Assembly (NCBI RefSeq): GCF_001591665.1
Contig: NZ_BCVI01000016.1
Location: 1 to 64,000, forward strand
Reading direction: 5' to 3'
Origin: Neobacillus soli NBRC 102451
GTDB taxonomy: Bacteria > Bacillota > Bacilli > Bacillales > Cytobacillaceae
Length of the DNA: 64,000 nucleotides
Part shown: piece by piece, positions 17,790-27,712 of the stretch
Layout of the letters: each line of letters begins with the position of its first letter
How positions within the stretch are numbered: position 1 is the stretch's first letter
Program-made: the position numbers and the translations under genes
Notes under the pieces: model-generated
The model's input: only the letters and a program-made list of their open reading frames with translations
The model's database searches: none
Told to the model about the DNA's origin: nothing

Positions 17790-18785
17790 ATGGCATTTTC
17801 CCTCTTTTCACCTAAAAACCGAATTATCAACCTGGTAGTAAATGACCATTCGATTCGCTTGCTTGAACTAAAACAAGTGAGCCCCCCTGCAGCGCAAAGA
17901 TGGAGTGAACGCTTTCTTCCGCCTGGGATTATCAGTGATGGGAAAATTACCGACATTGATTCCTTTGCTAACATTTTGGAAGAATGTATCAATGAATGGA
18001 AGATTCAGCGGCGCTCTATCCGCTTCTTAGTACCTGACCCACTTGTCATCATCAGAAAAGTCTCAATTCCGGCAGAAATTCAGGATGATGAATTAAAGGG
18101 GTATTTGTACCTAGAACTTGGCTCTACGATCCATTTACCGTTTGAGGAACCGGTCTTTGATTATTATCCTCTAGCCGATAATGGAAAAACAAAGGACCTT
18201 CTCTTATTTGCAGCACCGGAGCAGCAGGTCATGGAATATGCTGATTTATTTTCTAGCTTAAAGTTAAATCCTGTCGCAGCGGATATTTCACCGCTCGCCT
18301 TGTATCGGTTATATTACCAGCTTGACATGGCCAATAGTGACGAAATCCTTTTTAGTATCCAGTTTGATTTGACAGGTGTCAATTTGTGTATCTTTGAGGA
18401 AAGTGTGCCACTTGTCATGCGCCATTTTCCACTGCCATTTGATATTGACCAATGGGAAATTAAACAAGATTTATCAGGAAGGTTAGCGTACAAATATATC
18501 GGTGATGAAAATGAGTTGGTCATCCAGTTTGAAGATATCTTTAAAGAAATCAATAAGCTTTTGGATTTTTACAGATATAATCTAAACAATGAGAAAAAGG
18601 ATGTTACCAAATTTCTCTTGAATGGGGACCATCCGATGCTCCAGGCAATTACCGATGAAATGCTAGAAAGATTTGATGTTCCTGTGGAGTTAATAGCTCT
18701 AGAAACCGATATAAAAGGAAAACAAGGAAGCGTACCGGCTAATCTATTACTACCTTTAGGTCTCGCTTTAAAAGAGGTGCAATAA
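17790..18785 (+). CDS. pilM: Pilus assembly protein PilM (actin-like)
   Basis: 331 aa actin-fold cytoplasmic protein of the PilMNO subcomplex. The N-terminal half has the PilM pattern (INLVVNDHSIRLLEL..) and the SIPAEIQDDELKGYLYLEL region typical of the family. In Gram-negatives PilM binds the cytoplasmic tail of PilN. Its stop overlaps the start of the next gene by one base, so PilM and PilN are translationally coupled. The family assignment rests on residues 1-150 and on gene order. Confidence 0.88.
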   Translation: MAFSLFSPKNRIINLVVNDHSIRLLELKQVSPPAAQRWSERFLPPGIISDGKITDIDSFANILEECINEWKIQRRSIRFLVPDPLVIIRKVSIPAEIQDDELKGYLYLELGSTIHLPFEEPVFDYYPLADNGKTKDLLLFAAPEQQVMEYADLFSSLKLNPVAADISPLALYRLYYQLDMANSDEILFSIQFDLTGVNLCIFEESVPLVMRHFPLPFDIDQWEIKQDLSGRLAYKYIGDENELVIQFEDIFKEINKLLDFYRYNLNNEKKDVTKFLLNGDHPMLQAITDEMLERFDVPVELIALETDIKGKQGSVPANLLLPLGLALKEVQ

Positions 18786-19621
18786 TGTTAGTAGAAATTA
18801 ACCTGCTTCCGCAAAAAGAACCGAAAAAATTTGCGTTTATCGTCACTTTATCTTGTTTGCTGGCAATGATCGTCCTTATTGGCGGTTTTTACTTTTGGCA
18901 AACCCAGTCCATAAAAGATGAGATGTCTTCATTAGACAGACAAATTTCGATGACCCAGAAAATTGCTAGTAAAGAAGAGCAAAGCAGCGAAACAGTTGAA
19001 TCTGCCAGCTCTGTTAATCAATTAAAAAGTGCGATTGAATGGGCAAATGATTATCCCATCCAAACAATACCTGTTATGCGGCACCTTACATCATTATTGC
19101 CAGAGCGCGGCTTTATCCAATCCTTTGGCTATACAGAATCAGGAACTGTTACTCTTTCGGTCCAATTTGATAGTGCCAGAGAGGCGGCTTACTTCTTAGA
19201 CAGCCTGAATCAATCAAATTGGATTGACGAAGCCAGTCTGAGTTCCCTAGCAGCCACAGAACAGTCTGAAACAGAAACCAATGCTACTACCACAACAGTA
19301 GCTTCAAATAGCCAAGATAATACAACAAATTCGACAACAACTACTGCTAATCAAACCACAACAGATCCAAATACAACTGTCGATGATCAAAATAATACAA
19401 CGGCTGGTTCAACAGTGAACCAGAACAACCAAACTAACACAACAACAAATCAAAATTCCAATAATAATACAACCGTTACTTCAACAAGTAAGACAGCAAA
19501 GAAAATTAGTAACTATCTGCCTCGTTATACAGGTCAATTTGAAATTATCTTTAACAAAGAAGAGATAAAGAAAATCGTGAAAAAGAGCAAGTCAACTGAG
19601 GAAGGGGTGTCAGGTTCATGA
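18785..19621 (+). CDS. pilN: PilN-like bitopic pilus assembly protein
   Basis: 278 aa. The N-terminal EINLLPQKEPKK motif is the PilM-binding tail of PilN. A single TM segment is at about residues 15-36, followed by a short coiled coil and a ferredoxin-like region near 80-150. Residues about 160-240 form an Asn/Thr/Gln-rich linker not usual in Gram-negative PilN, and a Lys-rich end follows. It overlaps pilO by 4 bp (ATGA). It forms the transmembrane alignment complex with PilO. Confidence 0.87.
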   Translation: MLVEINLLPQKEPKKFAFIVTLSCLLAMIVLIGGFYFWQTQSIKDEMSSLDRQISMTQKIASKEEQSSETVESASSVNQLKSAIEWANDYPIQTIPVMRHLTSLLPERGFIQSFGYTESGTVTLSVQFDSAREAAYFLDSLNQSNWIDEASLSSLAATEQSETETNATTTTVASNSQDNTTNSTTTTANQTTTDPNTTVDDQNNTTAGSTVNQNNQTNTTTNQNSNNNTTVTSTSKTAKKISNYLPRYTGQFEIIFNKEEIKKIVKKSKSTEEGVSGS

Positions 19622-20394
19622 AGCTTCGTTTCTCAAAAAGAGACAAACTCATTGTCGCTGCCGGCACTCTTTTGTTAGTCTTACTAGTCGTCTATGCTCA
19701 ATTCTTTAAGCTGACACCGTTAAAATCGGATTTAGGGTTGAAGCAGCAAGCCTTAACGACAGAACAAAAATTGTTGGATGTAATAAGTCAAAAAAAGGTG
19801 GATTCAGCAAATACTAATGCCGAAGATACAAAAGTTCTGCAGAAAAAGATTCCTGTAGAGCCGCTTCAAGATCAGTTCATTTTGGATTTAGAAAAAGCTG
19901 AAAACATTTCTAATAGTAAAATTTCATCAATGGGCTTTAGTAAAGACGCGGATGTCGCGTCAGCAGACCAAGCTAATCCTGAGAATACCAATACTGCACA
20001 AAATACTACGCAAGAGCAAAATGCAGCAGCACAGGGTGATGCTAGTCAACCGGCTGCAAATCAACAAGCAGTTCCTGAAGTTCCAACTGGAATGAAAAAG
20101 CTCACGGTCAATTTAAGCGTTGAATCACCAACTTACGAGGATTTAGAGAAGTTCATCGGAACACTGGAATCCTTACCGCGGATTGTCGTTGTTGAGTCAA
20201 TTAATTATGCCGGGGGTCAAGAGATAACCAGCCTGGATCAAGAAGATGCGCCAATAAGCTACAGTCTTACGATTTCTGCTTTTTATCTGCCTCAATTAGC
20301 TGACCTGAAAGCAGAGCTTCCGAAAATCGATGCACCTGCACCGGCTGGAAAAGCAAATCCGTTAAGCCGGTTTTCAAAAGTGACCAAGCCTTAA
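19618..20394 (+). CDS. pilO: PilO-like bitopic pilus assembly protein
   Basis: 258 aa. A basic N-terminus and one TM segment (about residues 11-29) are followed by a coiled-coil stretch and then a split ferredoxin-like domain (about 65-100 and 155-225). The two halves are separated by a Gln/Asn/Ala-rich insert (residues about 115-150). It is the last gene of the operon, 46 bp before a strong terminator. The family is assigned by order and architecture, since PilO sequences diverge fast. Confidence 0.82.
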   Translation: MKLRFSKRDKLIVAAGTLLLVLLVVYAQFFKLTPLKSDLGLKQQALTTEQKLLDVISQKKVDSANTNAEDTKVLQKKIPVEPLQDQFILDLEKAENISNSKISSMGFSKDADVASADQANPENTNTAQNTTQEQNAAAQGDASQPAANQQAVPEVPTGMKKLTVNLSVESPTYEDLEKFIGTLESLPRIVVVESINYAGGQEITSLDQEDAPISYSLTISAFYLPQLADLKAELPKIDAPAPAGKANPLSRFSKVTKP

Positions 20395-20440
20395 TTAACA
20401 ATCTTGCGAACGAACAAATAATTTGGCGAAAGTCTACGAT

Positions 20441-20473
20441 AACAAGACGACAAAAGTCTTGTTATTTTTTTTT
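20441..20473 (+). terminator. Terminator of the pilus operon
   Basis: A perfect 8-bp stem (AACAAGAC / GTCTTGTT) with a 7-nt loop and a run of T's right after. It marks the boundary to spoIIB. Confidence 0.9.
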
Positions 20474-20528
20474 GTCTTTATGATAGGATGGAACAAATTA
20501 CTCATCGGTAGAGAGAGGAGAACGATTT

Positions 20529-21605
20529 GTGGACAAGCCTAAAAAGGGCAATACGATTAAGATAAAATTAAATGGAGAAGAGCAGCACCATCAGGAAGAC
20601 TCCCCAAAAAAAGAGACAGTCGCCAACATCTATCCAATTCCAAGAGTGATAAAAGTAAATTCGGATCTATCAGAATCGGATGGATTTATAGAAACAGCAG
20701 CAGCACAGGAACCGGTTGATGAAAGCTTTGATTGGATTATTCCTGAATCCGCTGAAAATGATATTGAGGAATTTCATATTCCCAGCAGCAACAAAACTCC
20801 TAAAAAAAGTGGAACTAAAAAATTGACATCATTTTCACCTAACTTTAAAAAGAAGACTGGTCAGCCGTTTGGGTCCATCTTAATTTCAGCCACTTTTGCC
20901 ATCCTTATTGGTCTTACAATTGGGTTTGTTATGCTTAAATTGGTGATCACAGAGACAGATGGTAAGGTGGACACTGAACCAACAGCGGTAGAAGTAAATG
21001 GCAGCAAAGAAAACAAACCGGCTACCGGAAAGGCAGGCACGGCAGTCATAGGCCAAGTAACCGCATATCTCGTTCAAGGCGGAGTTTATTCCTCGAAAGA
21101 TGGTGCAAAGGAAACTGCTGCTCAGTTAACATCTCACGGTATTCCATCCCAATTGATCGAAAAGGATGGCCAGCAGTTTATCTTTCTAGGTGTGGCTGAT
21201 TCAATGGAGACAGCAAAATCGCTAAGTGGACAATACAATGAAAATGGGGCCGAAGGTGCATTTCCCAAGTCATTATTACTAAAGGAAAAGAAGTTTTCCG
21301 ATATCTCAGCAAAAGAAATAAATTTTCTAGAGGCAGTACCAACCATCTATGAAACCCTTTCGATGGCAACTTCTAGTGCGATGTTGACCCAAGAGATTCC
21401 AGAAGAATCTAGCAAAGCCCTGGTAACTATTGAAGACCAGTTAAAGGTAACTAGTATAAAGAACGCGAAGGTGAAAAAGCTACAAGCGGAATTAACCAGT
21501 GCGGACGAAAAGGTAAAGACCTATCAAAAATCGAAAGATACGAAGGATTTAACGGAAGCGCAGCAGCATTTATTAAACTTCCTGTCCTCCTATTATTCAA
21601 TGTAA
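20529..21605 (+). CDS. spoIIB: Stage II sporulation protein SpoIIB-like, SPOR domain
   Basis: 358 aa, translated from GTG 20529 behind GAGAGAGGAG. A charged N-terminal cytoplasmic region of about 115 residues is followed by one TM segment (about 118-140) and a SPOR-like domain (about 178-250) that binds septal peptidoglycan, with helices after it. In B. subtilis SpoIIB helps place the engulfment proteins at the sporulation septum. The position before maf agrees with that gene. The sequence is poorly conserved in the family, so the call leans on architecture and synteny. Confidence 0.85.
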   Translation: MDKPKKGNTIKIKLNGEEQHHQEDSPKKETVANIYPIPRVIKVNSDLSESDGFIETAAAQEPVDESFDWIIPESAENDIEEFHIPSSNKTPKKSGTKKLTSFSPNFKKKTGQPFGSILISATFAILIGLTIGFVMLKLVITETDGKVDTEPTAVEVNGSKENKPATGKAGTAVIGQVTAYLVQGGVYSSKDGAKETAAQLTSHGIPSQLIEKDGQQFIFLGVADSMETAKSLSGQYNENGAEGAFPKSLLLKEKKFSDISAKEINFLEAVPTIYETLSMATSSAMLTQEIPEESSKALVTIEDQLKVTSIKNAKVKKLQAELTSADEKVKTYQKSKDTKDLTEAQQHLLNFLSSYYSM

Positions 21606-21651
21606 ACGACAAAGCTCGATATTTTCCGGGAAATGAATTATGCCACGCACG

Positions 21652-21678
21652 AAGCCTGTCCATGCTGGGCAGGCTTTT
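21652..21678 (+). terminator. Terminator after spoIIB
   Basis: AAGCCTGTCC / GGGCAGGCTT-type stem of about 10 bp (one G.T) with a short loop, then TTTTC. Confidence 0.7.
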
Positions 21679-21825
21679 CAATGACCAGAAACTAACAATA
21701 AAATAACCACCAGATAATTTTACAAATTTCATCAAAATTTAATACTCTAAAAATTGTTTGCTTCTGCAATTTCTGATAGGATTAAATTGTATCTCCCTAA
21801 TGAAACGAAAAGGTAAGGTGATTGA

Positions 21826-22398
21826 ATGCAGAACCTCATTTTAGCCTCTTCTTCTCCACGGCGAAAGGAACTTCTAGAAACTCTCCGTTTAACATTCGCG
21901 ATTTCAAGCAGTGATGTTGATGAAAGTTTTAACCCAGAGCTCTCCCCGGAGGAAGTAGTGATGGAGTTAGCCGATCGTAAAGCACAGGCTGTTTTTAAAA
22001 ATAATAAGAACGCCTTTGTGATTGGCTCAGACACTATTGTCGTTGCGGATAATCGAATTTTGGGAAAGCCAGCAGATGAGGCCGAAGCCATTTCTATGTT
22101 ACAAACTCTTTCAGGTAAGCAGCACGAGGTGTTTACAGGTGTTTCGATTGTGTCTCCAACAAATTCAACAAGGTTTTTTGAAAAAACTGAAGTGTGGTTT
22201 TGGGAGTTAACTGACGAAGAGATACGGGCCTATGTAAAAAGTGGTGAACCGCTTGATAAAGCAGGTGCATATGGCATTCAACAGCTCGGGAGTATGCTTG
22301 TCAAAAAAATAAATGGAGACTATTTTGCGGTTGTCGGCCTGCCGGTTTCAAGGACGATTAGGGAATTGAAAAAGGCAGGCTACCAGTTGCCGTATTAA
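21826..22398 (+). CDS. maf: Maf family nucleotide pyrophosphatase
   Basis: 190 aa. The Maf/HAM1-like N-terminus ILASSSPRRKELLE is present, with the conserved SDTIVV and KAGAYGIQ motifs. Such enzymes hydrolyse non-canonical or m5 pyrimidine nucleoside triphosphates, and the B. subtilis protein also affects septum formation. The length is standard. The ATG at 21826 has AAGGTAAGGTG upstream. It is the first gene of a maf-radC-mreBCD-minCD cluster conserved in bacilli. Confidence 0.96.
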   Translation: MQNLILASSSPRRKELLETLRLTFAISSSDVDESFNPELSPEEVVMELADRKAQAVFKNNKNAFVIGSDTIVVADNRILGKPADEAEAISMLQTLSGKQHEVFTGVSIVSPTNSTRFFEKTEVWFWELTDEEIRAYVKSGEPLDKAGAYGIQQLGSMLVKKINGDYFAVVGLPVSRTIRELKKAGYQLPY

Positions 22399-22409
22399 AA
22401 TTTTCTTAA

Positions 22410-22428
22410 CTCCCTCCAAAAGGGAGGA
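22410..22428 (+). promoter_or_regulatory. Hairpin overlapping the radC ribosome-binding site
   Basis: CTCCCT (22410-22415) and AGGGAG (22421-22426) form a 6-bp stem with a 5-nt loop. The 3' arm is the Shine-Dalgarno sequence of radC, so the fold would hide it. The stem is short, so the regulatory meaning is uncertain. Confidence 0.45.
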
Positions 22429-22435
22429 AAAAAGA

Positions 22436-23125
22436 GTGTCCACAAATACATTAATGATCCGTGATTTCCCTCAAAACGAAAGGCCCAGAGAGCGCTTTAT
22501 TCAACATGGACCGCAAAGCCTATCGAATCATGAACTCATTGCCATCCTGCTCAGGACCGGGACAAAAGACGAATCGGTCCTGCAATTATCGAATCGCCTG
22601 CTGACCCATTTTGAAGGGTTACGTCTCTTAAAAGCAGCCAGCTTAGAAGAAATTACTGAAATTAAAGGGATTGGCTCGGCTAAGGCGATTCAAATTCTCG
22701 CTGCCGTCGAAATAGGCAGAAGAATTGCCAACCTTAATCATACTGACCGCTATGTCATCCGTTCTCCAGAGGATGGTGCGAAGTATCTGATGAACGATAT
22801 GCGCTTTTTGTCTCAGGAGCATTTTGTTTGCTTGTATTTAAATACAAAAAATCAAATCATCCATAAACAAACGGTGTTTATCGGCAGTTTGAATGCCTCG
22901 ATTGTCCATCCAAGAGAGGTGTTCCGCGAAGCATTAAAGCGGTCTGCAGCCTCAGTCATTGCGGCGCATAATCATCCAAGCGGTGACCCAGCGCCAAGCC
23001 GTGAGGACATTGAGGTAACTAAAAGGCTTGTTGAATGCGGGAAAATAATTGGCATTGATCTTCTTGATCATTTGATTATCGGTGAAAATAAGTTTGTGAG
23101 CTTGAAGGAAAAAGGGTATTTATAA
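22436..23125 (+). CDS. radC: RadC family protein (JAB/MPN domain)
   Basis: 229 aa. An N-terminal helix-hairpin-helix region (KGIGSAKAIQILA, about residues 79-91) is followed by a JAMM metallopeptidase-like domain with AAHNHPSGDPAPS (metal ligands His, His, Asp). The length is typical. Its true function is unsettled; despite the name it is not essential for DNA repair in several species. The start is GTG 22436, with the AGGGAGG site 8-9 nt before. Clustering with maf and mreB is standard for bacilli. Confidence 0.95.
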   Translation: MSTNTLMIRDFPQNERPRERFIQHGPQSLSNHELIAILLRTGTKDESVLQLSNRLLTHFEGLRLLKAASLEEITEIKGIGSAKAIQILAAVEIGRRIANLNHTDRYVIRSPEDGAKYLMNDMRFLSQEHFVCLYLNTKNQIIHKQTVFIGSLNASIVHPREVFREALKRSAASVIAAHNHPSGDPAPSREDIEVTKRLVECGKIIGIDLLDHLIIGENKFVSLKEKGYL

Positions 23126-23139
23126 CACTATGATTTTAT

Positions 23140-23169
23140 TTGACGGTAAGATATAATAGTGGGTATGAT
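23140..23169 (+). promoter_or_regulatory. Candidate promoter before mreB
   Basis: TTGACG at 23140-23145 and TATGAT at 23164-23169 (18-bp spacer). A second, perfect TATAAT at 23152-23157 has no good -35. The gap of 163 bp supports an mreB promoter here. Confidence 0.45.
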
Positions 23170-23222
23170 TTTTTAGGAATGATTAGAATTTAATTAGATA
23201 AATAATGGAAAAAAAGACATGA

Positions 23223-24305
<1,083 letters not shown>

Positions 24306-24347
24306 GTCTTGTACTTTTTATCTATAGAAAAATAGAGGTGTATAATC

Positions 24348-25229
24348 ATGCCACAGTTCTTTTTGAATAAACGTCTGATTATTTTGCTTGTCAGCATCAT
24401 TGTTCTCGTGGCATTGATTGGGTTTTCTTTAAGGGAGAGAAGTAAACTATCCTGGCCGGAGCAATTTATTAAGGATACAACCGGTTGGGCTCAATCCCTG
24501 GTTTCGAAGCCTACCCATTTTGTTACAGGCTTTTTTGAAAATCTTCAGGATTTGCAAAATACATATGGTGAGAATAAGGAATTAAAAGCGCGGCTTGAAA
24601 AGCTTGTCAGCCTTGAATCACAAGTTCAAGAGTTGAACAAGGACAATAAAGATTTGCGTGATATTCTTGGTGAAAAAAAGACCCTGAGAGATTTCAAACC
24701 GTTACCAGCTACCGTTATTGGCAGAAACCCTGATCGTTGGCATGAAATGATTATTATCGACAAAGGCAATTTAAACGGCATCGAAAAAAATATGGCTGTT
24801 GTCACGGCAAGCGGCCTAATTGGAAAAGTAAAGAGCGTCACTAAATTCAGCTCAACCGTGCAGCTGTTGAGTGCTATGGATCCGAAGAATCGGATATCAG
24901 CGGTCATTCAAGGCGAAAAAGAAGTCTATGGTTTCGTTCAGGGCTTTGATGATAAACAAAAATTACTTTTGGTCAAGTCGATTCCCTCCGGGGCGAAAAT
25001 TGAAAAAGGTCAAAAAGTCATTACCTCCGGTTTGGGTGGGGTTTTTCCACAGGGGCTGATGATTGGAAAAGTAGTCGATGTGAAACCAGATCAGTATGGT
25101 TTAAATCAAGCCGCTTATGTAAAGCCTGGGGCTGATTTCTATGATATCAATAATGTCATTGTCATTAAACGATTGATGACCCAGCCAGATAAAAAAGCAA
25201 TATCCAATGGGAAGGAGGAGGAGTTGTGA
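24348..25229 (+). CDS. mreC: Rod-shape-determining protein MreC
   Basis: 293 aa bitopic protein. It has one TM segment (about residues 8-27), a coiled coil (about 68-112) and a beta-rich extracytoplasmic domain with the family signature VIGRNPDRWHEMIIIDKG. It links MreB to the peptidoglycan synthases. The end of the gene overlaps mreD by 4 bp (GTGA). Confidence 0.97.
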   Translation: MPQFFLNKRLIILLVSIIVLVALIGFSLRERSKLSWPEQFIKDTTGWAQSLVSKPTHFVTGFFENLQDLQNTYGENKELKARLEKLVSLESQVQELNKDNKDLRDILGEKKTLRDFKPLPATVIGRNPDRWHEMIIIDKGNLNGIEKNMAVVTASGLIGKVKSVTKFSSTVQLLSAMDPKNRISAVIQGEKEVYGFVQGFDDKQKLLLVKSIPSGAKIEKGQKVITSGLGGVFPQGLMIGKVVDVKPDQYGLNQAAYVKPGADFYDINNVIVIKRLMTQPDKKAISNGKEEEL

Positions 25230-25744
25230 GAAAATTCCTTCTTCCTCTTTTGTTTCTGTTCCTTTTTATATTAGAAAGCCTTTTTGTTCAGTATTTACCT
25301 AAAAAAGTGTTTGGGTTTGAGCGGATATTGGTTCCTCACTTTCTGATCATAGCGATTCTTTTCCTAACCATTTTTGTCGGAAAAAAACAGGGAATTATTT
25401 ATGCCGCTATTTTTGGGCTATTATTTGACATTGTTTATGTTGAAATTATTGGCATTTACTTTTTCCTTTATCCCTTTATTGCTTATCTGATAAATAAACT
25501 AATGCAAATAATGCAAGCGAATATCATCATTGTCTTCCTTGCTACCCTGCTGGGGATCGCACTATTAGAGATTGGTGTTTATGAAATGAATTCCTTAATT
25601 CATGTGACAACCCTAGATTTTTTAAGCTTCATTAATTTGCGTTTATACCCAACCCTTATATTAAATGCAGTGTTCATCATCATTATGGGCTATCCTTTGA
25701 AGCGGCTGTTTGAAAAACATGCCGAGGCATTGAGAGCTGAATGA
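25226..25744 (+). CDS. mreD: Rod-shape-determining protein MreD
   Basis: 172 aa with about five hydrophobic segments covering most of its length. It starts at GTG 25226 inside the end of mreC, behind GGAAGGAGGAGG. It is the membrane partner of MreC in the elongasome. It is followed by a 372-bp gap holding a repeat, whereas in B. subtilis mreD runs directly into minC. Confidence 0.95.
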   Translation: MRKFLLPLLFLFLFILESLFVQYLPKKVFGFERILVPHFLIIAILFLTIFVGKKQGIIYAAIFGLLFDIVYVEIIGIYFFLYPFIAYLINKLMQIMQANIIIVFLATLLGIALLEIGVYEMNSLIHVTTLDFLSFINLRLYPTLILNAVFIIIMGYPLKRLFEKHAEALRAE

Positions 25745-25830
25745 TTTTTTTATTAAAAGAGGAGAATGGACACATCATGTCGAATTTTTTTATTAAGAAA
25801 AGGAAGTATATAATTTTCCACTTTGAGAAT

Positions 25831-25980
25831 TGTCTAGCTCCAGCGCCCTAGCGGCTAGTGTCCTTCGCTCTCCGCCCTACGATAAGTCAACATCGAATCG
25901 CCTCTGGCTCTTCGTGTTTCCTTTATCTCAGTTGGAGCGCTCCAGGCCATACGCCGCTGACCAGGGCGCTTGCGCTTTTC
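25831..25980 (+). repeat. 150-bp element with terminal inverted repeats
   Basis: It begins TGTCTAGCTCCAGCGCCCTA and ends CCAGGGCGCTTGCGCTTTTC. The two ends are imperfect inverted repeats (AGCGCCCT near the left, AGGGCGCT near the right). It resembles a repeat type common between genes in Bacillaceae genomes. Shorter relatives in opposite orientation are at 54161-54215 and 59307-59357. The rest of the gap (25745-25830 and 25981-26116) shows only the minC ribosome-binding region and a short open frame of doubtful meaning at 25776. Confidence 0.75.
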
Positions 25981-26116
25981 TAATTAGTCCGTACTTTCGA
26001 TTCGGAATAAGCATGAGAAAAGGCGAAATATAGGGATTGAGCCCTATTTTGTTGCAAGGACTGATTCCATTTGCTTGTTCCGAAATTGCTTTCTATTATG
26101 AGGTGAAAATTTCTCC

Positions 26117-26797
26117 ATGAAAAAGCGGCAAAATGTTACAATAAAAGGAACGAAGGAAGGTCTTGTCCTTCATCTTGATGATACATGTTCTTACGAGGAA
26201 CTAAAGAGGGAATTGGACCAAAAGCTTTCGGCTAATTCGAGGACACAGGATGAGAAGCATTTAATTCCTGTTAAATTGGAAGTTGGCAACCGCTATATAT
26301 CCGAGGCACAGCAGGAAGAGCTAAAAAACTTAATTCGTCAAAAGAAGAATTTCGTTGTTGATGGCATTGTGTCCAATGTAATCACAAGGGAATATGCGGA
26401 ACGATTAATGGAAGAAAACGAAGTCATGACCGTTTCGAGAATTATTCGTTCGGGACAAGTGCTCGAAGCCCCAGGTGATTTATTATTAATTGGCGATGTC
26501 AACCCAGGTGGAACGGTGATTGCGGGCGGAAATATTTTTATCATGGGAACATTAAAGGGAATTGCCCATGCCGGCTGCTTTGGGAACGACCAATCAGTGA
26601 TTGCGGCATCAAGTATGAAACCATCCCAGCTCCGAATCAGCGAATTTCTAAATAGAGCACCAGACATCACGCAGACCACAGAAAAGCGGGAAATGGAATG
26701 CGCATACATAGATGAAAACCATCAAATCATCGTTGATAGATTACAAGTTTTAATTCAATTAAGGCCTAATTTAAACAGATTCGAAGGGGGACATTAA
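26117..26797 (+). CDS. minC: Septum site-determining protein MinC
   Basis: 226 aa, the same length as B. subtilis MinC. The N-terminal FtsZ-inhibiting domain covers about residues 1-100. The C-terminal beta-helix (about 108-210) has the signature [19 protein letters not shown], which dimerises and binds MinD. It inhibits FtsZ at the poles. It begins at ATG 26117 after the repeat-containing gap and is followed by minD one base after its stop. Confidence 0.97.
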   Translation: MKKRQNVTIKGTKEGLVLHLDDTCSYEELKRELDQKLSANSRTQDEKHLIPVKLEVGNRYISEAQQEELKNLIRQKKNFVVDGIVSNVITREYAERLMEENEVMTVSRIIRSGQVLEAPGDLLLIGDVNPGGTVIAGGNIFIMGTLKGIAHAGCFGNDQSVIAASSMKPSQLRISEFLNRAPDITQTTEKREMECAYIDENHQIIVDRLQVLIQLRPNLNRFEGGH

Positions 26798-26798
26798 T

Positions 26799-27602
26799 GT
26801 GGGAGAAGCAATTGTAATTACATCCGGTAAGGGCGGCGTTGGTAAAACCACCACTTCCGCTAATATTGGCACGTCACTAGCCCTTCAAGGAAAAAAAGTT
26901 TGCTTAGTGGATACAGACATCGGCCTTCGAAACCTGGATGTCGTCATGGGACTTGAGAACAGAATTATTTATGACCTTGTTGATGTTATCGAAAAAAGGT
27001 GCAAAATCCATCAAGCCTTGGTTAAGGACAAACGATTTGATGGGCTGCTCTATTTATTGCCAGCCGCTCAAACGGTTGATAAATCAGCTGTTAGGCCTGA
27101 GCAAATGAAGGAACTAATTACGGAATTAAAGCAAGACTATGATTATATCATTATTGATTGTCCCGCAGGAATTGAACAGGGTTTCCAGAATGCCATTGCC
27201 GGAGCAGATCAAGCGATTGTGGTAACCACGCCAGAGGTTTCAGCTGTTCGCGATGCTGACCGGATTATTGGCCTGCTTGAAAAACAAAAGGACATGGAAT
27301 CGCCAAAATTAGTCGTCAACCGGATTCGAAGTCATATGATGAAGAGCGGTGATATGCTCGATATTGATGAAATTACTCAACATTTATCGATCGAGTTATT
27401 TGGTATTGTCGCCGATGATGATGAGGTGATTAAGGCATCGAACCATGGTGAACCGATTGCTCTAAATCCAAATAGCAAGGCCTCCATTGCTTATCGTAAT
27501 ATTGCCAGAAGGATTCTCGGCGAATCCATTCCGTTGCAGCCACTCGAAGAAGCTAACAAGAATGTCTTTACAAAAATTAAAAAGTTTTTCGGTGTTCGTT
27601 AA
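26799..27602 (+). CDS. minD: Septum site-determining ATPase MinD
   Basis: 267 aa ParA/MinD-family ATPase. The deviant Walker A motif is SGKGGVGKTTTSANIG (residues 9-24), with switch motifs DTDIGLRNLD and IIDCPAGIEQG. The C-terminal amphipathic VFTKIKKFFGVR is the membrane-targeting helix. It starts at GTG 26799, directly after minC, behind GAAGGGGG. It recruits MinC to the membrane. A hairpin follows and separates it from spoIVFA. Confidence 0.97.
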   Translation: MGEAIVITSGKGGVGKTTTSANIGTSLALQGKKVCLVDTDIGLRNLDVVMGLENRIIYDLVDVIEKRCKIHQALVKDKRFDGLLYLLPAAQTVDKSAVRPEQMKELITELKQDYDYIIIDCPAGIEQGFQNAIAGADQAIVVTTPEVSAVRDADRIIGLLEKQKDMESPKLVVNRIRSHMMKSGDMLDIDEITQHLSIELFGIVADDDEVIKASNHGEPIALNPNSKASIAYRNIARRILGESIPLQPLEEANKNVFTKIKKFFGVR

Positions 27603-27607
27603 TTTAT

Positions 27608-27643
27608 CAGCCTGCCCACATTGCCCGTGGACGGGCTGTTTTT
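27608..27643 (+). terminator. Terminator after minD
   Basis: CAGCCTGCCCAC and GTGGACGGGCTG pair around a short loop with minor mismatches, followed by TTTTTAATTT. Confidence 0.7.
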
Positions 27644-27712
27644 AATTTAAGTCATACTCTGCAAATTCCTTTCATAAACTTGTACAAAAAAGTGGGAAAA
27701 GGGTTGATGGGG

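Noticed and set aside
25776..25850. Short frame MSNFFIKKRKYIIF after mreD
   Set aside because: About 24 codons, its purine-rich site is too far from the ATG, and it ends inside the repeat. It could be a gene remnant, but there is no evidence.
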